In this document: piece after piece, positions 16,995-26,147 of the stretch
Numbering within the stretch: the first letter of the stretch is position 1
How the letters are laid out: every line of letters starts with the position of its first letter
The notes under the pieces: generated by a model
Database searches by the model: none
Seen by the model: only the letters and a program-made list of their open reading frames with translations
What the model was told of the DNA's origin: nothing
Source of the DNA: SZUA-35 sp964351995
GTDB lineage: Bacteria; Actinomycetota; Acidimicrobiia; Acidimicrobiales; SZUA-35
NCBI GenBank assembly: GCA_964351995.1
Contig: CAYGQE010000016.1
Coordinates: forward strand, 32,603 to 96,602
Length of the DNA: 64,000 nucleotides
Direction of reading: 5' to 3'
Position numbers and translations under genes: made by a program

Positions 16995-18227
16995 TCAGCG
17001 GCGGGTGGTCAACCTCCCGACCACGCCGATCAAGAGGGTCACGACCCCGGTGACGATCGCAGCTGGTGGGAGCGCAGCGACCAGCACCACGCAGCCGATG
17101 AGTCCCACGACAGAGATCGCCGGCGGCCAGCGTCGCTGTTCGCGGTCGAGCGTGAGCGCCGCAGCGTTGGTGATCGCGTAGTAGGTCAGGATTGCCACGC
17201 CGGAGATGCCGATCGCGCCCCGGAGGTCGAGAAGCACCACGAGCGCGATCACCACGGCCGCCACGGTCAACTCGGCCCGCAACGGCAGTGAACGAGAGGG
17301 GTCGATGTGGGCGAACCAATGGGGAAGTTCACGCTCGCGGGCCATGGCGAGTGACGTGCGAGACACACCCGGGATCAAGTTGAGCAAGACGCCGAGCGCA
17401 GCGATCCCGGCTCCGATGTCGACGACCGGACCGAGCGCACGGAAGCGTCCGGCGTCGATCACGAGCTGTAGCGGTGCCGACGTCGTCGCCAGCCCGGATG
17501 CCGGTACGACAGCCAATGCAGTCACTCCGACCACGAGGTAGATGGCCAGCACCGCAGCCAGCGCCCGAGGAACGGCGCGAGGAATCGTGATCGCTGGATC
17601 CTTGACCTCTTCACCCAGGGTGGCGATGCGGGCGTAGCCGGCGAAGGCGAAGAACATGAACCCCGCCGACTGCAGCACGCCATAGACGTCGGCGTCGATC
17701 GGCGTCAGCCGGTCGAGGCTCGCGTCGGAGCTCGACCACCCTCCTACGACGACGACGACCAGCGCTGCCGAGGACACCACGAGCAGTACACGGGTGACGG
17801 CGACGGTGCGTGACAGACCACCGATGTTGACGGCGGTGATCGCCACGACGGCAGCGATGGCGACGGCTCGATCCTGTTCGGGCCACAGATACGCCCCCAC
17901 CGTCAGCGCCATTGCAGCGCACGACGCAGTCTTTCCTACGACGAAGCCCCAGCCGGCGAGGTGGCCCCAGAAGAGACCGAGCTGGCGCCGCCCATAGACG
18001 TAGGTGCCGCCCGACTCGGGATGGATCGCTGCAAGCTGCGCAGAGGATGCAGCGTTGCAGAAGGCGATGGTGCCGGCGATCACGAGCCCGATAATGAGGC
18101 CGGTGCCGGCCGCTTCGGCGGCGGGTGACCAAGCGGCAAACACGCCGGCGCCGATCATCGATCCGGCACCGATCACCACCGCGTCAGCCACCCCGAGGCG
18201 GCGCTCCAGCCGTCCGCCCGAGGTCAT
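16995..18227 (-). CDS. APC-family amino acid permease
   Basis: 410 aa with about 12 hydrophobic segments. The opening LGVADAVVIGAGSMIGAGVF carries the unwound first-helix motif of APC carriers. FAFAGYARIATLGEEVKDPA near residue 215 is the conserved helix 6 to loop region, and GVSRTSLAMARERELPHWFA the conserved cytoplasmic loop. It probably imports an amino acid or amine with a proton. Substrate unknown; no enzyme neighbours indicate one. Confidence 0.85.
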   Translation of the reverse strand: MTSGGRLERRLGVADAVVIGAGSMIGAGVFAAWSPAAEAAGTGLIIGLVIAGTIAFCNAASSAQLAAIHPESGGTYVYGRRQLGLFWGHLAGWGFVVGKTASCAAMALTVGAYLWPEQDRAVAIAAVVAITAVNIGGLSRTVAVTRVLLVVSSAALVVVVVGGWSSSDASLDRLTPIDADVYGVLQSAGFMFFAFAGYARIATLGEEVKDPAITIPRAVPRALAAVLAIYLVVGVTALAVVPASGLATTSAPLQLVIDAGRFRALGPVVDIGAGIAALGVLLNLIPGVSRTSLAMARERELPHWFAHIDPSRSLPLRAELTVAAVVIALVVLLDLRGAIGISGVAILTYYAITNAAALTLDREQRRWPPAISVVGLIGCVVLVAALPPAAIVTGVVTLLIGVVGRLTTRR

Positions 18228-18288
18228 GCGGTCATCATCGGTGACCGGGCGACTGGTTGGCTACCTGAGACGGTCAACTGACCTGCAT

Positions 18289-18353
18289 GTTCATTGGCCA
18301 GTCGTGTCCCGTCCATGCTGAAGACGCCGCGGCTTCAGATTCGGTGGCACGAT
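18289..18353 (+). repeat. 65-nt imperfect direct repeat, copy 1
   Basis: Starts GTTCATTGGCCAGTCGTGTC and ends with GATTCGGTGGCACGAT. It aligns without gaps to 18506-18570. The minus-strand translation is the better conserved frame (TESEA..SS.WTGH), which hints at a small duplicated coding unit. It lies in the 352-nt gap between the APC carrier and the glycosyltransferase. Confidence 0.6.
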
Positions 18354-18505
18354 CGCGTCCGTTGCACGGGGCTCGAGCCCCTCGTCGCATATCTGCCCTG
18401 TTTGCGAGCAGCTTCGACTCGGCCGACGATGAGCGGCACGAACTCGGAGCTTGTGCCATCGACTCGGTCGACTTCGACTTTCGGCCGGGGACAAATGACA
18501 CGAGT

Positions 18506-18570
18506 GTTCTTTGATCGGTTGTGTCCTGTCCATCCTGAGGAAACCGTCGCTTCAGATTCCGTCGTCACGA
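18506..18570 (+). repeat. 65-nt imperfect direct repeat, copy 2
   Basis: Starts GTTCTTTGATCGGTTGTGTC and ends with GATTCCGTCGTCACGA, 217 nt after copy 1. The sequence between the copies contains a minus-strand frame (SKNTRVICPRPKVEVDRVDG and onward) that joins copy 2 toward copy 1 with a frameshift. No known element was recognised. Confidence 0.6.
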
Positions 18571-18579
18571 TGACACTCG

Positions 18580-19770
18580 ATGCACGATGCTCGAGATCCT
18601 CTACGTGTCCTCATCGCCGCCGAGAGCTACGCCCCGGCAGTGAACGGCGTCGCCGGTTCGGTGGCTCGCCTCGAGGCGCATCTTCGTCGTCGTGGACACG
18701 AAGTGATGGTGGTGGCTCCGGCTCCAGGGCCGTCTTCATCCTTGGTTGTCCGGGTGCCGAGTCGGAACTTGCCCTTCTATAGCGGCCTTCCCGTCGGGCT
18801 CCCTTCGAACGCAGTGTTGAACGAAGCCTTCGAACGGTTCCGGCCCGACGTCGTGCACCTTGCGGCGCCCGTGGTCCTCGGGGCTCGTGTCGCAGTGGCA
18901 GCCTCGCGGCGAGGCCTGCCAATCGTTGCCATCTTCCAGACGGATCTGTCCGGCTTTGCCGAGTCCTACGGTATGGGTGCGTCGTCGGCGGTGCTGTGGC
19001 GCTGGTTGCGCCGAGTTCACCGCGTGGCCGACGTCACGCTGGCTCCATCAACGGCCACGGCCGATGAGCTGCGACGACGGGGTCTTCCCCGCGTCGGTTT
19101 GTGGGGCAGAGGCGTCGACCTCGACCTCTTTTTTCCCGAGCGGCGAAATGAACGCTTCCGGCGGACGGTGCTTGATCAAGCTGACCTCGACACGCCCCTC
19201 GTCGGCTACATGGGTCGCCTTGCGCGAGAGAAGCGCATCGAGCTGCTGGCCGGGGTAGCGAGATGGCCTGATGCTCGTGTCGTGATCGTCGGCGACGGCC
19301 CGGCTCGCCCCGAGCTCGAACGAGCGCTGCCGAATGCCCACTTCACCGGACTGCTGCGTGGCGTCGAGCTGGCCGCCGCACTCGCCTCGTTCGATGTGTT
19401 CGTGCACACGGGAGCGCACGAGACGTTCTGTCAAGCGATCCAGGAGGCCATGGCCTCCGGATTGCCGGTCATCGCCCCCGCGGCCGGCGGGCCGCTCGAT
19501 CTCGTCGAACCCGAGGTCACCGGACTCCTCTATCCGCCATCCGACGCACCGATCGGCCGCCTCGCACTGGAGCGATCGGTTCGTCGACTCCTCGACGACC
19601 CGCAAACACGGGCCTCGATGGGCTCTGAAGGTCGTGCTCGAACCGCCGAACGTAGCTGGGACAAGGTGTGCGACGAACTCATCGAGGTCTATCGACGATG
19701 CCGGTCTTCTCGTGGACGCACCTCCGACCTGCGGTCGGACAATCGACAATCCGAGAGCGTGTCGGGCTGA
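18580..19770 (+). CDS. GT4 glycosyltransferase, MgtA/PimB-like mannosyltransferase
   Basis: 396 aa GT-B enzyme. The N-terminal domain has IAAESYAPAVNGVAGSVARL and VAIFQTDLSGFAESYGMG, both close to the actinobacterial GDP-mannose-dependent transferases MgtA/PimB. The C-terminal domain has VGYMGRLAREKRIELLAG, VIVGDGP and the EX7E donor motif ETFCQAIQE near residue 287. It probably adds mannose to a lipid acceptor at the inner face of the membrane. It is followed closely by a small membrane protein. Confidence 0.85.
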   Translation: MHDARDPLRVLIAAESYAPAVNGVAGSVARLEAHLRRRGHEVMVVAPAPGPSSSLVVRVPSRNLPFYSGLPVGLPSNAVLNEAFERFRPDVVHLAAPVVLGARVAVAASRRGLPIVAIFQTDLSGFAESYGMGASSAVLWRWLRRVHRVADVTLAPSTATADELRRRGLPRVGLWGRGVDLDLFFPERRNERFRRTVLDQADLDTPLVGYMGRLAREKRIELLAGVARWPDARVVIVGDGPARPELERALPNAHFTGLLRGVELAAALASFDVFVHTGAHETFCQAIQEAMASGLPVIAPAAGGPLDLVEPEVTGLLYPPSDAPIGRLALERSVRRLLDDPQTRASMGSEGRARTAERSWDKVCDELIEVYRRCRSSRGRTSDLRSDNRQSESVSG

Positions 19771-19802
19771 CGAAGCAGCCCGAGCAGGATCGCTCGGGCT
19801 CG

Positions 19803-20309
19803 GTGATCGCTCGGGCGTGGGCGACCTTTCGCAGCGGAGGTCTGCACTCGCGTTGGATCGGAGCATGGTCTGTGGTGTCGCTGGCGGGCACGTTTGCCAC
19901 GCCATTGCTCTTGCACCGCCCGATCCTCTTGCTGCTGTTGGCGCCGAGAACGCTCGCCGTCGTGCTCGCAGCTCAACAGCTGAGTCTGGTGGAGTTGGTG
20001 GTCCTCGGAACGGTTCGGCTGAGCGTGGCCGACCCGTCCTACTTCATCCTGGGCCGGCGCTTCTCTCAGATTCCTGCACGGGTGCCGCGCCGATGCGGCC
20101 CGATGCGACGCCTGGTGTTGTGGTTGTTCTCGTTGATCGAACGTTCGCCCGGCCTCGCCGCTGCAGTGATCTTCGTTCGGCCCAGCGGTCGTTATCTCGC
20201 CGTGGCCGGAGCCAAAGGCATGTCGGCCATCCACGCCGGCATCGCGGCGGTCACGGGAACGGTCGCATACCTCACCTTGGCCGACATCGGTATCGGTGCG
20301 CTCTGGTGA
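19803..20309 (+). CDS. Small VTT/DedA-like membrane protein
   Basis: 168 aa from the GTG at 19803. ATGs at 19668 and 19698 keep the frame but would overlap the glycosyltransferase by 73-103 nt. Two to three hydrophobic segments are seen (TFATPLLLHRPILLLLLAPR, AVVLAAQQLSLVELVVLGTV) plus ADPSYFILGRR and SGRYLAVAGAKG, resembling the SNARE-associated/VTT fold. Function unknown; the pairing with a mannosyltransferase suggests lipid-linked envelope chemistry. Confidence 0.55.
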   Translation: MIARAWATFRSGGLHSRWIGAWSVVSLAGTFATPLLLHRPILLLLLAPRTLAVVLAAQQLSLVELVVLGTVRLSVADPSYFILGRRFSQIPARVPRRCGPMRRLVLWLFSLIERSPGLAAAVIFVRPSGRYLAVAGAKGMSAIHAGIAAVTGTVAYLTLADIGIGALW

Positions 20310-20345
20310 ATCGACCCGGCCAAGCGGGTGAGAGGCGAAAGCGCC

Positions 20346-22118
20346 TCAGCTGAGCGTGCGCCGCGTCCGGAGCACCGAGCGCAACTCGTTGCCGTTGGCA
20401 ACCAACAGCACACAACCGGCGAGCAGAACGAGGCCGCCGACGACATAGCGAGTGGCGGACACGACCAAACCGAAAGCGAAGGCGAAGAAGAGCACCAGCG
20501 CCATCTCGACCACCACCAGGCGAACCACCGCACCGAACTGGCGTCGGGCCATGTACTCGATCGGCAGGCTGGTCAAGGCGAAGGCCAAGGCAACACCGCC
20601 CATTCGGAACTGCTCGGTGAGCACCACAGCCGCAAGCGCAACGAGGACGACGGGAACGCTGATCGCAGCCCAGGCCGCCAGCAGCCACCCGCCCGGCCGG
20701 TGTTCGACCGGAATCGCCGGGTGAAGCAGATGATCTCGGACCCCCTGTGCGCTCCAACGACCGCTGACGATCCGCTGTCGGAGATCGTCGAGTTCGCATC
20801 GGTGTCTGAGGAGTTCGGTGAGTCGCTGGCTCTCGCTGGCCATCTCATCAGCACTGTCGGTTTGGTGAGCGAGTGGGAGCATGCGGCCACGGTGACGGAT
20901 CTGTTCGTCGATCTCGTCGATGACGCGGTCGAGCTTCTCGCCGCTGATGCGAGCGGCTAGCGCCGACGGTGGTGGTGTGCCGTGCAGGCCGGCAAACCCG
21001 AGCGGGTCGGCCCAGGAGGCCCGAATCTCGCCGTTGCGATCGAACTTGGGGCCAGACGGTCCTCGTTCGCCCTGCAGCGGATCGCCGGTGTCGACGCCCC
21101 AGAGACCTCGGTAGCTGTCGATCCATGGCTCGCCGTCCATGGCCCGCAGATCCCAGTCATGGAGCGCAGGTCCATTGTTCGTTGCGGTGTCGACGAAGGG
21201 CACGCCCATGGCTGGACCGAGACCGCGCTCGGTGTCGGCATCGCGAACCCGCAGGGCGCGCTGCAGCGATCGCTGCGCCCGCAGGACCCACCGAAGGGCT
21301 GGCACATCGATACGGGTGACGTAGTCGCCCGGTCGGAAGAACATGGCGTGCGACCCGGCACCAACAGCGAGATGGGGGCGGTCGTCGACGACCTGCAGTT
21401 CGGGGTCGTCCCAGTGGCGGCGGAGGTCTGCGCCGGCGTGGTCGTGGCTGCTGGTGGCGATCCACACGGGCCGAGCGTCGTCGGGGTCACAGTAGATCCA
21501 CGCCTGTTCCCAGTCGGCCTCGTGATCGTTGAGCCCTCGGTAGGAGCTGCGCCAATCGTTCATCACGTAGAAGTAGGCGTAGTGGAGGACCAGCCACTCA
21601 CCAGCTCGGACCGCCCTGGCGTAGCAGACCGGCCCGCCGTGGAGCTGATGACGTTCGGCTTTGGCCGCAGCAGCCGCCGTGGTGCGGCGGTGGGTCGTCG
21701 GCCGGATCCACACCGAGAGTTGGAACAGGGCATCGATCAGCCGACCGAACAGGCCGACGCGGCCGAGCCGCGATGACAGCACTCGTCGCCTCGCCCGCCT
21801 CGACTCGCCCCGGCCGATGAAGCGCCGGTCCTCTGGAGACACGAACCGCAGGCTGGTGCCGGGCGGCCAGCGTCGATCGAGAAGGTCAAGCGATGCCGGA
21901 CCCAAGGCGGTGCCGCCGTGATCGATCAGCTCACACGTGCTCACGTAGCCGTCGACCGCCGTTGGTCGAAACAGCTCTCGGTGATCGAGTTGGAGGATTG
22001 GAGCGTGGCGCATGAGCAGGCGCCGAGCCTGGTCCTGGTCGATGGGGGCGGTTTGCCGCTCGGGTGACGGTGATCGATCGATCTCTTTGGACGCGCCGAT
22101 CGGCTCCAGCGTCGTCAC
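20346..22118 (-). CDS. VPS62-like domain protein with C-terminal membrane helices
   Basis: 590 aa. RHAPILQLDHRELFRPTAVD opens the region; YAYFYVMNDWRSSYRGLNDH, EADWEQAWIYCD and RPHLAVGAGSHAMFF match the VPS62-like pattern, which has the D-HE-DWE and G-HA-YF elements. After about residue 470 come four hydrophobic segments (WLLAAWAAISVPVVLVALAA and later ones). The N-terminal two thirds probably lie on one face of the membrane. It overlaps the GT2 gene upstream by 4 nt, so the two are likely co-translated. No activity is assigned to this family in bacteria. Confidence 0.6.
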   Translation of the reverse strand: MTTLEPIGASKEIDRSPSPERQTAPIDQDQARRLLMRHAPILQLDHRELFRPTAVDGYVSTCELIDHGGTALGPASLDLLDRRWPPGTSLRFVSPEDRRFIGRGESRRARRRVLSSRLGRVGLFGRLIDALFQLSVWIRPTTHRRTTAAAAAKAERHQLHGGPVCYARAVRAGEWLVLHYAYFYVMNDWRSSYRGLNDHEADWEQAWIYCDPDDARPVWIATSSHDHAGADLRRHWDDPELQVVDDRPHLAVGAGSHAMFFRPGDYVTRIDVPALRWVLRAQRSLQRALRVRDADTERGLGPAMGVPFVDTATNNGPALHDWDLRAMDGEPWIDSYRGLWGVDTGDPLQGERGPSGPKFDRNGEIRASWADPLGFAGLHGTPPPSALAARISGEKLDRVIDEIDEQIRHRGRMLPLAHQTDSADEMASESQRLTELLRHRCELDDLRQRIVSGRWSAQGVRDHLLHPAIPVEHRPGGWLLAAWAAISVPVVLVALAAVVLTEQFRMGGVALAFALTSLPIEYMARRQFGAVVRLVVVEMALVLFFAFAFGLVVSATRYVVGGLVLLAGCVLLVANGNELRSVLRTRRTLS

Positions 22119-22861
22119 GTCGGCGACTCCGCCGGCTCAGACCAATAGCCCCAGTCGCTCTTGCGGACGCTCCGCTCGAACCATCCGAAGTAGAGCGCAG
22201 TGTTGCGAATCGCGCCGTGGAACACCTTGCGAGCCAGGCCGGCCTCGAGCCGCCGATGGTCGAAGGACTCGACCACGAGGTCGGGACGGAACGCAATCGG
22301 CCAGCCGGCGTGGTGCAGCCGAAACATCAACTCGGTGTCCTCATTGACAGACAGCCGACGATCGAAGCCACCGACCGACTGAAGAGCCTCAGAAGACACC
22401 AGCATGTTCGAACCCGTCGCCGCCGGGATGCCGAATGCCATCAGGGCGCCTTGGCCCCTGATGAACCACCGGTGGTAGAGGTCGAAACCGTCGACGGTGC
22501 CTTTGACCCCGACGATGCCGCCGCATCGAGGGGGGAGCGGGCTGTCGGCCAAGCGATCGAAGTAGGTCTCGCCGAACACCACATCAGCGTCGGTGAACAG
22601 CAGCCAAGGTGAGACTGCAGCCGCAGCGCCGAGTTGGCGGGCCACCGGGATGTTGGCCCTGGCTCGGATGACGGTGGCATCGGGCCGCCGGGCCTCGATG
22701 ATCTCTGGCGTGGCGTCGTCGCTCGAGTCGACGACGACCAGCTGAATGTCGGGTGGGATCGAACACAGGAACCGCTCGATGTTGCCGGCCTCGTTCTTGG
22801 TGGGAACGATGATGGTCACGTCGGGCCGACGGACAGGGCACGCAGCTCTCGGAGATGTCAC
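22115..22861 (-). CDS. Family 2 glycosyltransferase
   Basis: 248 aa GT-A enzyme. VTIIVPTKNEAGNIERFLCS at the N-terminus, the nucleotide-binding Asp in VVVDSSDDAT, the metal motif DAD within LFTDADVVFGETYFD near residue 92, and NEDTELMFRLHHAGW as the ED acceptor-side motif. It overlaps the VPS62-like gene by 4 nt. It has no transmembrane segments. Acceptor unknown. Confidence 0.82.
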   Translation of the reverse strand: MTSPRAACPVRRPDVTIIVPTKNEAGNIERFLCSIPPDIQLVVVDSSDDATPEIIEARRPDATVIRARANIPVARQLGAAAAVSPWLLFTDADVVFGETYFDRLADSPLPPRCGGIVGVKGTVDGFDLYHRWFIRGQGALMAFGIPAATGSNMLVSSEALQSVGGFDRRLSVNEDTELMFRLHHAGWPIAFRPDLVVESFDHRRLEAGLARKVFHGAIRNTALYFGWFERSVRKSDWGYWSEPAESPT

Positions 22862-22940
22862 GAATCACAACACTGTCATTCGAAGGTGGCGAATCTGCCA
22901 CACCGAAGTGACGTCCAGGTGATGTCTGGGCGAACTCGTG

Positions 22941-24947
22941 TCATCGTCGATGAAGTCCCCGGGACTGATTCCAGCGCAAGGGGTCGATTGGCCCCTCGCC
23001 CTCAGCCAGGAGCACGGCCCCTGTGCTGTGGTCAACACGGGTCCGGCCCATCGTGGCGTATCGGCTCGGGTCGCCGATGAGCGCCGATGGCTCCCCGTCG
23101 GCGTCGACTGGGCAACAGACGAACAGCGCCCAGTCTCGGGGCGCAAGTGTCGCAGTGATCGAAGAGGCCAGCTCGGCGTGCTGGCCCCGCCAGTTGTAAA
23201 CGAGCTGCTGGTCGGCAGCGATGCCGACCTCGGCGAGGGAGATCTGGTCGGTGATGGGGCCTGGCGCGGGCACTTCTGTGTCGTTGGACAGCGCGTTGTT
23301 GGACGGCGCGGTGTTGATCGCGACGAGGTAGGTCCAGGGACCGCTGGTTGTCGAGGCCCAGCAGAGCTCGTTGCCGTCGGTGCCGGCGATCAAGAAACTT
23401 CGATCGGTGAGTGTGATCGGCCGGTCGGGTCCGACGAGGAGGCCGTCGGGTCGACACAGTCGGCTGACGATGTTCGCATCGGTGCGTCCGATGCGGTCGC
23501 CGATGCCGACCACACCAGCCGACATGGCCGACAGAAGTGCTTCGAGCTCGGCGTGGGGGTCGCCGTCGATCTCGGTCTCGCCCGGGTCTGGATTGCTGAG
23601 GAAGCAGTCTTTGAAGACGGAAAGGCCCAACGCATGGGCAAGCCCGTTGACCGTGAGGTACCACACCCACAGATCAGCAGGATCGTCGGCGTATCGGTAG
23701 TCGTCGGAGGTGCGAACGGCGACCACGTTCGACAACTCGACCGAAGCAGCGAAGTCACCGGGCAACGGCATGCACCACAGCAGCGTGAGCCCGGTGTCGC
23801 TTGCCGCTCGATCCAGCGCCTTCTGCCAGGCCAGCGCACGCCCTGGTGCCGACCGCACCTGCCGCGTGCCGAAGAAGACGATCATCATCCAGTCCTGTTC
23901 GATGCAGGTGGCACCCCAAGACGCGGCGTCGTCGAACCACTGGTGGAAGAACGACGGATCCACCGGGTGGGCGGCATAGTCGATCCACCATTCACCCGAG
24001 GTCAGGTAGGGAGAGGTCGGGGCGATGTGACGGCTGTGGAGGACCAGCGGTCGCTCGAGGTCGTCGCCTTCTTGCTGGGCCGGAGGACCGAGCCGGCGGC
24101 GCAGACCGTCCACCCCCTCGGGCAACACGTCCGGGCGGGGGGTCCAGGTCGACATGCCGGTCGGCGGAACGTCTTCCAGATAGCCCACGGTGGTGACCGG
24201 TCTGCTGATCTCGTGGGGGTAGAACCAGGAGTCCAACTCGACCGACCGGACTGGAACGCCGAGCGCGTCCAACTCGGCGACCTTGTCGACGAGGGTGGTC
24301 TGAAGATCGCGGTCTGGCTCGGTTCGATACCAGTACGCGGCACCGTTGTCAGTCCAGTACGACAGGTGCGTGAGCAGCGGATCGGCATCTGCTGCCGGGC
24401 GTTGCGTCCCAGCGGCAGCACGAATCGCAGCGCCCCACTGCTGGAACACCTCGCTCGCCGAGGAGCCAGTGAAGATGCCGAGCTCGGCGGCGAAGCCCTC
24501 GTCGACATCGTCGAGGTCGCCATGCCAACCCCACCGCAGCGCATCGATCTGCTCGGTCTGATCGACGGCGATGATCTGTTCGTGCCACGCCCCGAGAGGC
24601 GCAAGGAGCTCGACCCGCCCGTCGCTGCTCGACAGCAGCAGCGGAATGACCGCCGGTGGCGAGTTGAGGTTCGCTCCAGGGGCGAAATCGAAGGTGCCAC
24701 CCGGCCCCGTGCGAACAGGCAGTGCGAACTGGGTGAAGGCGAATCCCACCATCGACACGTCGGGGCCGGTGAACGTGGACGGGCCGATCGTCACCGAGAC
24801 CGATGGATTGGCGAACCACTTGGTGGCGATACCGGTGAGGGCGTGGGTCGCACGGAGAACGAGACGGTCGCCGTGATCCTCGAATGCCACCCCTTGGACC
24901 TCGGGGGGCTGGAGTTGGCCGATCAGACGAGACAGTGAGTGGCTCAT
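22941..24947 (-). CDS. Glycoside hydrolase of the GH36/alpha-galactosidase superfamily
   Basis: 668 aa from the ATG at 24947 (MSHSLSRLIGQLQPPEVQGV); the longer frame is rejected because it runs under the divergent GH130 gene. The N-terminal third is a beta sandwich. The barrel carries VRSVELDSWFY (relatives: LDDGWF-like) and CIEQDWMM, the latter offering the Asp expected of a catalytic residue, and then RTSDDYRYADDPADLWVWYL. A short beta domain ends the protein. Members act on alpha-linked galactose and raffinose-type sugars. Precise activity unknown. No signal peptide. Confidence 0.6.
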   Translation of the reverse strand: MSHSLSRLIGQLQPPEVQGVAFEDHGDRLVLRATHALTGIATKWFANPSVSVTIGPSTFTGPDVSMVGFAFTQFALPVRTGPGGTFDFAPGANLNSPPAVIPLLLSSSDGRVELLAPLGAWHEQIIAVDQTEQIDALRWGWHGDLDDVDEGFAAELGIFTGSSASEVFQQWGAAIRAAAGTQRPAADADPLLTHLSYWTDNGAAYWYRTEPDRDLQTTLVDKVAELDALGVPVRSVELDSWFYPHEISRPVTTVGYLEDVPPTGMSTWTPRPDVLPEGVDGLRRRLGPPAQQEGDDLERPLVLHSRHIAPTSPYLTSGEWWIDYAAHPVDPSFFHQWFDDAASWGATCIEQDWMMIVFFGTRQVRSAPGRALAWQKALDRAASDTGLTLLWCMPLPGDFAASVELSNVVAVRTSDDYRYADDPADLWVWYLTVNGLAHALGLSVFKDCFLSNPDPGETEIDGDPHAELEALLSAMSAGVVGIGDRIGRTDANIVSRLCRPDGLLVGPDRPITLTDRSFLIAGTDGNELCWASTTSGPWTYLVAINTAPSNNALSNDTEVPAPGPITDQISLAEVGIAADQQLVYNWRGQHAELASSITATLAPRDWALFVCCPVDADGEPSALIGDPSRYATMGRTRVDHSTGAVLLAEGEGPIDPLRWNQSRGLHRR

Positions 24948-25073
24948 GGCGTCGAAGTCTGACAGAGGACCAGGTGACCGGGCGGTGAGCTTTGACTGAA
25001 CAGGAAGCGAACATGCCCGTCCGTGAGACGTGCCGTGCGTTTCTTCGCCTCCACGGCGTGGCAGAGTTCGTGC

Positions 25074-26147
25074 GTGGTCGTTCGTCTCCGCCGCCATGGG
25101 TCCGTGTTCTCGCCGTCGGATGCACCCGCATCGTTGGGTGACGACGTCGTCCTCACCTTCAACCCTGGCGTGGTCGATCTCGGTGATCATCTGTTGATGG
25201 CCTACCGGGCCGATCATGGTGCCGTCGGCGATCCTCACATCACCGCCACGAGTATCGGGTTCGCCGTCAGTAGGGACGGACGGTTCTGGGATCCGAGTAC
25301 CGCTTCGCCTCCGATCGATCGGGAGCGCGCACTCGAGTTGTTGGCGCCGCTCGAACCGCATCGAGACCTCGAGCGAGAAGTGTGGCGCGTCTACGACCCT
25401 CGGCTACAGCTCGTGGCTGGGCTCCGTCGGCCGCTGCTGATGAGCTTGGCGGTGGACACGACGTCTGGCTTGCGCCCCGCTGTGCTGGCGAGCGGCGACC
25501 ACGGCGCGACCTGGACGGCGGTGCACCTCGGCTTGCCCGACAACCGGAACGTCGTGCTATTTCCCGAACTGATAGGTGGCGACATCGTGGCGCTCGAGCG
25601 GCCGGCCAACGAGTACGGCGGGGACGGAATGGGCGCCGGCCGCTACTCGATTTGGGCACGCCGTTCGAACGACCTCGAACGCTGGGGGAGCGACCGCCTC
25701 GTCGTGCGGGCCGACGAAATCGGTCACGGTGCAACCAAGATCGGCCCCGGAGCGCCGCCCGTTCGAACCGAGCAGGGTTGGTTGGCGATCATCCATGTGA
25801 CGGAGGACGGTGTGGTCGAGTCGGCTCGGGGCTGGGAGGACACCTGGGCGAAGCGGTATTCGGCTCATGCGCTTCTGTTGGATCTCGACGACCCGACGAA
25901 GGTGATCGGGTGGTCGTCAGAATCGATCATCGAACCGGTTGAGGATCACGAGCGAAACGGCTACCGCAACGACGTCATCTTCCCTGGGGCAGCGCTTGTT
26001 CGCCCGGGCGACAGGACCCACGGCTCGGATGAGCCGACGCTCTGGATCTACTACGGGGCTGCCGACACCTGTGTCGGTCTGGCCTCGGTGCCGGTCGCCG
26101 ATGTGCTCGCCACCATCGACACCGGCCCAGGACTCAATCGGTCGTGA
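25074..26147 (+). CDS. GH130-family glycoside phosphorylase-like protein
   Basis: About 357 aa. The five-bladed propeller features of GH130 are visible: LTFNPGVVDLGDHLLMAYRA near residue 25, YDPRLQLVAG, WARRSNDLERW, GHGATKIGPGAPPVRTEQGW and LWIYYGAADTCVGLASVPV near the end. GH130 enzymes phosphorolyse or hydrolyse beta-mannosidic linkages, which fits the nearby mannosyltransferase. The start is unclear: the GTG at 25074 begins the conserved part, but the only strong ribosome site (AGGA at 25002) serves an ATG at 25013 in another frame that ends at 25141. Confidence 0.62.
   Translation: MVVRLRRHGSVFSPSDAPASLGDDVVLTFNPGVVDLGDHLLMAYRADHGAVGDPHITATSIGFAVSRDGRFWDPSTASPPIDRERALELLAPLEPHRDLEREVWRVYDPRLQLVAGLRRPLLMSLAVDTTSGLRPAVLASGDHGATWTAVHLGLPDNRNVVLFPELIGGDIVALERPANEYGGDGMGAGRYSIWARRSNDLERWGSDRLVVRADEIGHGATKIGPGAPPVRTEQGWLAIIHVTEDGVVESARGWEDTWAKRYSAHALLLDLDDPTKVIGWSSESIIEPVEDHERNGYRNDVIFPGAALVRPGDRTHGSDEPTLWIYYGAADTCVGLASVPVADVLATIDTGPGLNRS

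Noticed and set aside
22938..24938. 666-codon plus-strand open frame
   Set aside because: It is the antisense of the GH36-like gene; composition is Arg/Gly/Val-rich with no family motifs. Such long antisense frames are common in GC-rich DNA.
22941..25361. 806-aa version of the GH36-like protein
   Set aside because: The extra 138 codons lie under the divergent GH130 gene and are low-complexity shadow; the ATG at 24947 begins the conserved protein.
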